A stretch of 62,348 nucleotides of DNA from NCBI GenBank assembly GCA_910588925.1, contig CAJURV010000002.1, positions 1-62,348 of the forward strand, read 5' to 3'. The position numbers and the translations under genes were made by a program. A model generated the notes under the pieces. The model ran no database searches, was not told the origin of the DNA, and saw nothing but the letters and a program-made list of their open reading frames with translations. This DNA comes from an uncultured Rikenellaceae bacterium. GTDB lineage: Bacteria; Bacteroidota; Bacteroidia; Bacteroidales; Rikenellaceae. This document shows, piece after piece, positions 7,903-16,000 of the stretch. The stretch's first letter is position 1. Every line of letters starts with the position of its first letter.

Positions 7903-7933
7903 ATTGTTGGAACGAAAATTGTTATTACATTTG
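7903..7933 (+). promoter_or_regulatory. Promoter of the carboxyltransferase gene
   Basis: ATTG at 7903-7906, a 19-base spacer, then TACATTTG at 7926-7933. Transcription would begin near 7940, about 40 bases before the ATG at 7979. Confidence 0.65.
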
Positions 7934-7978
7934 TTAGTCTGTTAACAATAAGTGATCATAAATAAAAAAATATCGACA

Positions 7979-9832
7979 ATGGCAAAGCTGTTAATCAGAG
8001 ACCTGACCCTGCGTGACGGTCAACAGTCTCTCTTCGCTACCCGCCTCAACCAGCGACAGGTAGAGCGGGTGTTACCCTATTACAAAGACGCCCGTTTCTA
8101 CGCCATGGAGGTGTGGGGCGGGGCGGTGCCCGACTCGGTGATGCGTTTCCTTGGAGAGAATCCGTGGAAGCGTCTTGAGAGCATTAAGGCTGCGGTTGGC
8201 GACGCCTCCAAGCTGACGGCCCTTTCTCGCGGACGTAATCTTTTCGGCTATGCACCCTATAGCGACGAGATAATAGACGGTTTCTGCCGTAACGCCATAG
8301 AGTCGGGTCTCGGCATCATGCGTATATTCGATGCGCTCAACGACGTCGACAATGTCAAGTCCACCATCAAATACGTAAAGCAGTACGGCGGCATAGCCGA
8401 CTGTGCCGTATGTTACACAGTCGATCCCCGTTTCACTGCGGGCGAACGGATAAAGGCCTTTTTCACCGGCCGCAAGCTCCCCAAGAAGGTGTTTACCGAC
8501 GCTTACTTCCTCGACAAGGCCCGTCAGATGGTAGCTCAAGGCGCCGACATGATAACCATTAAGGACATGAGCGGTCTTATACCGCCCAAGCGTGTATCTA
8601 CCCTCGTCAAGCTCTTCAAGAAAGAGCTGCCTGTGCCTGTGGATTTCCATACACACTGTACGCCCGGGTACGGTTTGGCTTCGGTAGTGGCTGCGATTAA
8701 CGCAGGGGTCGACATCGTCGATACCAATATATGGAACTTCGCGGGAGGTCCCGCCGCTCCGGCCATAGAGCTAGTCTATATATTCTGTAAGAAGATGGGC
8801 GTAGAGCTCGATATAAATATGGAAGCCGTAGCCAAGATAAACGCAGAGTTGGTAGGCATACGCAAGGAGCTCGAACAGTTCGACGCCGTAAAACAGTTCC
8901 CCGTGCCTTTCAATCCCCTTACCGACGTGCTGCCCGCCGAGATAGAGGCGCAGTTCGATCGTGCCGTAGAGGCAGCCCGTAAGGAGGACGAAGCCGCTCT
9001 CGTAGACGCATGTCACAAGATAGAGGCTCACTTCAACTTCCCGGCTCCCAACGAGCTGGTAAAGAACGCGGAGATTCCCGGCGGCATGTACACCAACATG
9101 GTGGCTCAGCTCAAACAGCTCGGCAGCGAGGGCATCCTCAACAACGCCATGCTTCTCATACCGCGCGTGCGTCTCGATGCGGGTCTGCCCCCTCTTGTTA
9201 CCCCTACCAGTCAGATAGTGGGTGCGCAGGCTGTCAACTGCGCCATGTCGCTCAAGAAAGGCAAGCCCATGTACAGCAATACATCCAATCAGTTCGTGGC
9301 TCTCGTCAAAGGTGAATACGGGCATACTCCCGTGCCGGTAGATCCGGCTTTCCGCAAACAGATAGCCGGTGTGAGCGAGGAGACTCCGTACGATGTGAGC
9401 AAGTACAAGATGCAGCCCAATCCCGCTCTCGAGGAGTGCGGTGGCGTCAAGCTCGCCGAGAATGAAAAAGAGGTGTTGTTGCTCGAGCTGTTCCCCGCCG
9501 TAGCCAAAGACTATCTTACCAAAGTCAAGGTAGAGGCCTATAAGGCGTCGCATGCCGGTGAGGCTGTCGTGGAGGAGAAGGCTGCAGCTCCCGTAGTGGA
9601 GGAGAAAATAGTGATAACGGGTACCGCCATAGAGGCTCCCATGCCCGGTAAAGTCTTTAAGTTCCTGGTGGCGCCGGGCGATACGGTATCGGCAGGACAG
9701 GATGTTATCGTACTTGAGGCCATGAAGATGGAGAATAATCTTTCTACGCCCGTTTCCGGTAAAGTTAAACGTATATTTGTCAATGAAGGCGATGCGGTTC
9801 CTGCCGGAAGCGTTATGATGGAGATAGAGTAA
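7979..9832 (+). CDS. Biotin-dependent carboxyltransferase (oxaloacetate decarboxylase alpha / pyruvate carboxylase B type)
   Basis: The 617-residue protein starts at the ATG at 7979 (MAKLLIRDLTLRDGQQS); an earlier in-frame start would lie within the likely leader. Residues 1-300 form the HMGL-like TIM barrel with the metal/substrate motif RDGQQS, the catalytic-type lysine in MITIKDMSG, and HTH in VDFHTHCTPG. A PYC_OADA conserved domain follows. The C-terminal 70 residues are a biotinyl domain with EAMKMEN. It moves a carboxyl group between biotin and pyruvate/oxaloacetate. No biotin carboxylase or sodium-pump beta subunit lies nearby, so its partners are encoded elsewhere, and the precise reaction is open. 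It is monocistronic, with a promoter and terminator. Confidence 0.88.
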   Translation: MAKLLIRDLTLRDGQQSLFATRLNQRQVERVLPYYKDARFYAMEVWGGAVPDSVMRFLGENPWKRLESIKAAVGDASKLTALSRGRNLFGYAPYSDEIIDGFCRNAIESGLGIMRIFDALNDVDNVKSTIKYVKQYGGIADCAVCYTVDPRFTAGERIKAFFTGRKLPKKVFTDAYFLDKARQMVAQGADMITIKDMSGLIPPKRVSTLVKLFKKELPVPVDFHTHCTPGYGLASVVAAINAGVDIVDTNIWNFAGGPAAPAIELVYIFCKKMGVELDINMEAVAKINAELVGIRKELEQFDAVKQFPVPFNPLTDVLPAEIEAQFDRAVEAARKEDEAALVDACHKIEAHFNFPAPNELVKNAEIPGGMYTNMVAQLKQLGSEGILNNAMLLIPRVRLDAGLPPLVTPTSQIVGAQAVNCAMSLKKGKPMYSNTSNQFVALVKGEYGHTPVPVDPAFRKQIAGVSEETPYDVSKYKMQPNPALEECGGVKLAENEKEVLLLELFPAVAKDYLTKVKVEAYKASHAGEAVVEEKAAAPVVEEKIVITGTAIEAPMPGKVFKFLVAPGDTVSAGQDVIVLEAMKMENNLSTPVSGKVKRIFVNEGDAVPAGSVMMEIE

Positions 9833-9853
9833 TATATCATTATATCGTTAGTG

Positions 9854-9883
9854 AGGCCGTGTCATTGAGACACGGCCTTTTTT
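9854..9883 (+). terminator. Rho-independent terminator after the carboxyltransferase gene
   Basis: aggccgtgtc pairs with gacacggcct around a five-base loop, followed by a T-run. It lies about 20 bases after the stop at 9832. Confidence 0.85.
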
Positions 9884-9914
9884 GCGGGAAGCGAGACGAG
9901 GATTTATCTTTAAG

Positions 9915-10995
9915 GCTTGACGGTATGCGCATTAGCCGAACTTTTTCGCCCGGATGGTGGCCCGAGCGGAGCGAGGGCCATAGACAAGGATTCCTTATGA
10001 AAAGGTCTTTTTTTGCGTGAAGCGGATTGTTTGCGTGGGGTTGGAGCGATTCGCAAGGGACGGAACCTGCGGGTGACCGCTTAAGCGTTGGGCTCTTTCG
10101 ATTCCCGGCGGTGATTTAAGCGGAAAGGTCTATGATTACTGTAACTTACGCGGGCCTCCGATGGGGGATTTCTGCCCACTGCGAGGTGCGGCCCGCTCAT
10201 CCCTCGTGCCTCGGGATCTAACGGCGGAATTTGTGTTTCATTGCCCTCGCTTCGCTCTGGCTTTCTGGCTATTTGAGTATGCCTTACGGCGTGTTTGAAT
10301 TTGCTTGTTCTTATTTATGCTACTCGCTTCGCTCGGAATTTTATTGTTGGAAATACGCCTTACGACGTTTTGGTCAGTCGTTGTTGTGCAGCGTTCTGTG
10401 CTTTGTCTTTTGCGGTTGTGTTTAGTGTAGTTGGAAGTTTGTGTTTTTTCGGTATTAGAGGTTGTTTGTTTTTGTTGGGTACGTTCTTGTATTGCTCGTG
10501 CGGGTGCATCCCCTTCGGGGACGCGTCAGGGATTTTATAGGTTCGGGACGTACGGGGAGGAAGTTTTAGTGGAGTTTAGGAAGTACGCGATCTCTGAACG
10601 CTCTCGTTTTGCAGTTGGCGCGCGAGTTTCAGTTAATGCGGGGCTGCTTCCGTCGCTTTTCAGCCACAAAAATCGCCGGAGGCACAGCCTCTTATGTTTT
10701 CTCCGGTTTCAGTTAGGTTCAATAACTTCCGGTGAGCACATTAGCTCCGGAGGCGCACGCCCGCGATAGACGATTTTTGAGGTCTAAAAAGTCTCGGTGC
10801 CCTGCGACCTTTAGTTGTGTACGTGAGCTAGTATGCCTGCGACTTGTGGTTAATGCGCATATCATTAAGCTCCAATGTCTTTTCTCGTCTCGCCGGGGAA
10901 TTTACTAACCTTTGTACGGTTAATTATTTGTCGTTGTTTTGGGTATTTGTCGTTGTTTTGGGAGCGGCACCCCGTGCCGCATGAACAGGTTCGGT
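9915..10995. repeat. Interspersed repeat, copy C (full length, inverted)
   Basis: This fills most of the 1.35-kb gap between the carboxyltransferase gene and the response-regulator gene, which converge on it. Read on the minus strand it matches the repeat at 56.4-57.3 kb almost end to end. Shared blocks include gcggcac...gtgccgc, the ATGCGCATTAACC boundary, the paired arms around caaaaatcg (10655-10679 and 10764-10791), gtccccgaaggggatgcacc, gagcgaagcgag hairpins, and the gcttaagcggtc...ccgcagg-tccgtccc block. Its left 340 bases also match copy D. A 20-base tandem (ttgtcgttgttttggg) sits at 10925-10962. Reading frames here are not conserved between copies. Positions 10996-11179 hold another ATGCGCAT and nothing else recognised. 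Confidence 0.8.
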
Positions 10996-11179
10996 TAAGT
11001 CAGTGTTACTCTCGCGGAACGGGTCTCTTACCCCGCGAGAGCAAGTTTTATCTAATGCGCATATCTTCATGAAGTTTTATAACGCCTTCCCGTCTCGTCA
11101 ACTTTGTGCGAATAAGTGAAAGTATGCCCATTAGGCGACTCGTATGTCACTTAAAAGTGAATACAAGATCCCCTGGCCC

Positions 11180-11842
11180 TTATATCTCCACCAGATGATT
11201 CTTTATCGCGAATACTACCAGGTTCGCAGTATTCTTGCAGTTTGTTTTTGCCAATATGTTGGCGCGGTGTTTGTCGACGGTGCGTTTAGAGATGAATAGC
11301 TCTTCGCCTATCTCCTGGTTCGACAGGCCTTTGCATATAAGGAACAGTATCTCTCTCTCTCTCTCCGAAAGTATTTCGCCGTCGCTGACAATGGAGGACG
11401 AACCCGTAGAGCGGAGATTGCTCACGAGATTTACCAACAGCTCCTGCGAGAAATAGGTGCCTCCGGCCGCCACGCTCTCCATTGCGTCGACCACCTCCTG
11501 TATGTCCGAATTTTTAAGTACGAAGCCTTTTACTCCCGACGATACCATCTTGAAGTAGTAGTCCTCTTCGCCGTACATAGATAGGGTAATGATGGGTAGT
11601 CCCGGGTATCGCGACAGCGCCGCCTCGGCAGCCTCTATGCCGTCCATCTCGGGCATGTTTATGTCGAGGAGCACCACATCGGGAAGTCCGTCGCTCTCGA
11701 GCATGTCGAGAAACATGCGTCCGTCGGCGGCCTCGCCCACTACGCGAAAGTCGGAAGTGTTGTTTATCAACAGCTTGAGGCCGTTGCGAAAGAGGGTATG
11801 GTCGTCTACTATTATTACCTTTTTACTTGCCACTTGATTCAC
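11180..11842 (-). CDS. NarL/LuxR-family response regulator
   Basis: The 220-residue protein has a receiver domain (about 7-125) with acidic pair DD at 13-14, phosphoacceptor Asp60 in VVLLDINMPEMDG, and Lys in GFVLKNS. A LuxR-type HTH (about 155-215, LSEREREILFLICKGLSNQEI) follows. It should bind DNA once phosphorylated. It lies 23 bases after tsaD on the same strand, so the pair is probably co-transcribed. No histidine kinase of the NarL-partner type (HisKA_3) is adjacent; the kinase at 18.3 kb is of the PhoR type and is unlikely to be its partner. The signal is therefore unknown. Confidence 0.9.
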   Translation of the reverse strand: MNQVASKKVIIVDDHTLFRNGLKLLINNTSDFRVVGEAADGRMFLDMLESDGLPDVVLLDINMPEMDGIEAAEAALSRYPGLPIITLSMYGEEDYYFKMVSSGVKGFVLKNSDIQEVVDAMESVAAGGTYFSQELLVNLVSNLRSTGSSSIVSDGEILSEREREILFLICKGLSNQEIGEELFISKRTVDKHRANILAKTNCKNTANLVVFAIKNHLVEI

Positions 11843-11865
11843 TCTTTACATGTCGGACATGGGGG

Positions 11866-12891
11866 TCACTTTAATTGCGTCACCCTCGAAACAGGGGTGA
11901 TGTCGAGCGATGCGAACTCCTCTTTTCTGTATTTGAAATATCCCTCCACGGCTATCATGGCCGCATTGTCGGTGGTGTAGCTCTTTTTGGGCAGGAATAC
12001 GCGCCAACCGCGCTTCTCTCCCTCGCGCGTTACGGCATCGCGCAACCCGCTGTTGGCCGATACGCCGCCGGCTATCGCCACTTCGGTGACGCCCGTAGCC
12101 TTTACGGCCTTTATCAGTTTAGACATCAATATGTCTATGATGGTCTGTTGCAACGAGGCGCACAGGTCGGCTTTATTGCGCTCTATGAAGTCCGGGTCCT
12201 CGGCGACCTTGTCGCGTAAAAAGTAGAGAAACGATGTCTTGAGACCGCTGAAACTGTAGTCGAATTGAGACACCGAAGGTTTGGCGAACCGGAAAGCCTT
12301 AGGGTCGCCTTCGGCTGCGAGCTTGTCTATCACCGGTCCTCCGGGATATGGTAATCCCATGACCTTGGCGCATTTGTCGAAAGCCTCTCCGGCGGCGTCG
12401 TCGGTGGTGCCTCCGAGTATCTCCATGTCGAGATGGTCTTTGACTAACACTATGAGCGAGTGTCCGCCCGATACCAAAAGCGTTATGAAAGGAAACGACG
12501 GGTGAACCGTCTCCACGCCCGGTTCGTCTATGAAGTGAACCATTATGTGTCCCATAAGATGATTGCACTCTATCAGAGGTATGTTGCGCGAGAGGGCCAG
12601 CCCTTTGGCGAACGAGAGCCCCACCAGCAGCGATCCCAGAAGCCCGGGGCCGCGGGTGAACGCTATGGCGTCGATATCGTCTACGGTGATGCCCGCATCG
12701 CCCAGCGCCTTGTCTACCACCGGCACTATGTTCTGCTCATGGGCGCGGGAAGCCAGCTCCGGAACCACGCCGCCCCATTTGCGGTGCACCTCCTGCGACG
12801 CTATCACGTTAGAAAGCAGGGTGGTGCCGCGTACCACGGCGCACGAGGTATCGTCGCAAGAAGATTCTATTCCTAAAATTGTTATATCCAT
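11866..12891 (-). CDS. tsaD: tRNA N6-adenosine threonylcarbamoyltransferase
   Basis: The 341-residue length is typical for TsaD. It begins ILGIESSCDDTS, has the metal-binding H-x3-H-like signature around SRAHEQN and CNHLMGH, and the ATP-site motif LVSGGHS, plus GGVSANSGLR near the end. With TsaB, TsaE and TsaC it puts threonylcarbamoyl on A37 of ANN-decoding tRNAs. The TsaC-type partner that makes threonylcarbamoyl-AMP is encoded at 58.9 kb. It is divergent from the TamB-like gene and precedes the response-regulator gene. Confidence 0.95.
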   Translation of the reverse strand: MDITILGIESSCDDTSCAVVRGTTLLSNVIASQEVHRKWGGVVPELASRAHEQNIVPVVDKALGDAGITVDDIDAIAFTRGPGLLGSLLVGLSFAKGLALSRNIPLIECNHLMGHIMVHFIDEPGVETVHPSFPFITLLVSGGHSLIVLVKDHLDMEILGGTTDDAAGEAFDKCAKVMGLPYPGGPVIDKLAAEGDPKAFRFAKPSVSQFDYSFSGLKTSFLYFLRDKVAEDPDFIERNKADLCASLQQTIIDILMSKLIKAVKATGVTEVAIAGGVSANSGLRDAVTREGEKRGWRVFLPKKSYTTDNAAMIAVEGYFKYRKEEFASLDITPVSRVTQLK

Positions 12892-12907
12892 TTGTGCGAA
12901 ATTGTAT

Positions 12908-12915
12908 TATTTTTG
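12908..12915 (+). promoter_or_regulatory. -7 box TATTTTTG before the TamB-like gene
   Basis: TATTTTTG fits TAnnTTTG and lies in the divergent tsaD/TamB gap (12892-13032). No good -33 element is found at the usual spacing. The leader to the ATG at 13033 would be about 110 bases. Confidence 0.45.
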
Positions 12916-13032
12916 CATGTGGGGGAAATCGCCTCCATACGAAGGGATTCCCGGACAGCGTGGAGATCGTTGAAATCAGAACGATCTTTCGGGTAAAATC
13001 TTCGGTCGGTAAATATAACGAATTCTATCCGA

Positions 13033-16000
13033 ATGAAAAAATTTCTGCGTATAACGGCAGACGTAGTGGCCGCGGTCGTGCTTTTCGTCATGATCGTGCC
13101 CCTCGTTCTGTCGTTGGTGCTACAGATAGGATTCGTACAGAACGCCATAGTGCACAAGTTGTCGGAGATAGCCACGCGTGTGGTAGATACGCCGGTGACT
13201 ATAGAAAAGGTGGCCATACGGTTCCCCTCGCGTGCCGTAATAGAGGGTTTTACGGTCCTCGACCCCGTAGAGCACGACACCCTGCTGGGCGTAAGGCGTA
13301 TGGAGGCCGAGGTCAATGTACGCAAGATGATAGGCGGTGAGGTGGCGTTCCGTCGTGCGGCCATAGACGGGGGGGCGTTGTATCTCAATAACGACAGTAC
13401 CGGCACGCTCAATCTCAAGCTCGTCATAAACAAGTTCGTCGACCGCGACAAGCCGCGTAATCCCAAGCCGTTCCGCATGAGCATAGACCGCATAGAGGTC
13501 GACTCTTTCCACTTCGAGTTCCGTAAATACGACGCTCCCGGCGTGGAGTACGGCGTCAATTTCAAAGATATGCGGTTCTGCGATATAGCCACGCGCATAA
13601 ACGGTTTCAGGCTTGTTCGCGACACCATCTCCATGAACATAGAGGGTATAGCTTTCACCGAACGGTGCGGCCTGAAGCTCAATACGATAAGTGCCGATTC
13701 GCTCTATCTGTGTCCCTCAGTAATACGCCTATCCGATGCACGGTTCGATCTGGAGGGGCGCACCACCGGCCACATACGCCGCTATGCCATGTATTTCGAC
13801 CGGTGGACCATGAGCGACTATCTCAACACGGTGAAGATGGAGGCCGACATAGAGCGGTCGCGTATAGACTTCGCCACCATAACGCAGTTCACCGGTCGCA
13901 TGTTGCCCATGAAAGCCGTGGTGGAGTTCAGCGGCACCGCTTCTGGTACGGTGGCCGACATGCGCGGCCGCATCGAGAGGCTCGCCACCCGCGGCGCGGT
14001 AATCAGGGGCGCCGACTTCAGGATGCAGGGTCTGCCCGACGTGCGTACTACGCGTTTCTCGCTGGATCTTCCCGACCTTAAAGCCTCGTCCGGCGACATT
14101 TACGACATATACGAAGATTTCACGGGCAGACGTATGGCCTACTCTCCTATCGTTTCGCGCATAGGCGACATAGGGTTGAATGGATATTTCCGCGGCAGTC
14201 TGGACGATTTCGAGAGCCGCGGAGAGGTTACCACCTCGGTGGGGCCGCTGTCGTTCGATGTCACCAACCGTCCTGCCGCCCGCGGAGGCCGCCTCAAGGG
14301 TCATGTCGAGGTGAAAGGGGTCGATATGGGGCGCCTGTTGGCTGTGGCCGGCATGAATGGGCTCACCATGAACATGGACGTAGAGACCCGCACCGCCAGC
14401 GACTCGTTGGTGTTGGAGACCAAAGGCGAGATAGAGAGTTTCGTATTCAAGGGGTACGACTATCGCGGCATAAAGGTGGACGGCAAATTGGGCAACAGCT
14501 CTTTCCGCGGATATGTAGGCTCCGACGATCCCAATCTCGATTTCGGCTTCGACGGTCTGATAGAGTTGTCGGGACGGCTTCCCCGCTTCAATTTCCGCTT
14601 GGGGGTACACCGGGCCGACTTGGCGTTGCTCGGGTTCGACAAGCGTAGGGATGTGTCGAGGTTGTCCGGTGTGGTGGAGGCCGTAGGCTACGGAAGCGAC
14701 ATAGACGACCTCAACGGCACCATAACCGTAGACAGTCTGTTATACTACGGCGGCGCCGACACCATAAAGGCGGGTCATATAGCCATGATGACGCGTAACG
14801 ACGACGACAGCAAATATCTGCGCCTCAACTCCGATTTCGCCGATCTCGAGTTGCAGGGCCGTCGCAGTTACCGTAACATCTTCGAATATTTCAAGAATAC
14901 GGTGCGCAAATATCTGCCCGCTTTGCAGAACTCCGACATCCGGTCCGTGACCGAGACTCTGACGACGGGAGAGCATAGCTACGACGTGCCCGCGGCTCCC
15001 CCCGAGGAGGTGCCCGATACGCTCGCTCCCACGGATGCAGAGGCCATGAACGACTATTACATAGCCCGGCTTAACGTCAAGAGCGCTACGGGGGTGGCCG
15101 ATATATTCGTGCCCGGTCTGAACGTGGCCGAGGGGACCTCCATGTCGTTTCTGTTCAACCCTACTCTCAACCGTTTTTCGTTGAGCCTTAAATCGGACTA
15201 CATAATGAAAGGAGAGAACATCGTCTCCAATCTCAATATAGACAGCCGCAGCGACGCCGACTCCATATCCCTGTTCATACGTGCGGGAGACGTGGTGGCC
15301 GGCAATCTGTACTTCCCCGATGTGTCCGTATTCGGAGGCATACGCAACAACTCCGTGGGGCTATACGGACGGTTCGAGAACAGGGGCGACGGTTCGGCGG
15401 CTTTCATAGCTTCGCGTTCGCGTTTCGCAGTCGATCCCAACACGGGTCTCACACGTCTCTATGTGGGTATGTTGCCGGGATATATCCGTCTCTCTGGTCA
15501 GACATGGAACATACGGAGCTCGGTAACCGCGCTCGACAGCACCGGCATAGAGGTGGACAATTTCGTCATAACGGACGGCGTGCAGAGCATAACCGTAGAC
15601 GGCAAGGCGTCGCGAAATGTAGCCGACACGCTCTCGGTACGCGTCTCCGGCTTCGACCTTTCGCCATTGAGCGCTTTCGTCGATACCATGGGTTATACCC
15701 TCGGCGGCGCTATAAACGGCGATATACGTCTGGTGTCGCTTCTTAAAGATCCTTTCTTCCTGTCCGACATAGATGTACGACGCCTAACGGTCAACGGCCA
15801 TGTCTACCCCGATGTGTCGATACGGAGCCTCTACGACGAGCGTAACCGCGATATACTCTACGACATGACGGCCGGCGATTCGCTCCGGTTGGTAACCGGC
15901 ATGTTCCATCTGCCCGACGGTGATTACAGGGCCGAGATAGATCTGCCCGGCATCGATCTGTCGGTGATCTCGCCCATGTTGCGGGGAATATCGTCGGGAG

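Noticed and set aside
8771..9553. 260-codon leftward frame inside the carboxyltransferase gene
   Set aside because: Antisense shadow; the plus-strand product is a well-supported enzyme.
10231..10769. Overlapping rightward frames of 64-112 codons in repeat copy C
   Set aside because: They are broken in the matching copies A and D and have low-complexity, Cys/Phe-rich content; treated as non-coding repeat.
9915..10995. CRISPR array or tRNA cluster in the large repeat-rich gap
   Set aside because: There is no regular repeat-spacer spacing and no cloverleaf or T-loop consensus; the hairpins are irregular.
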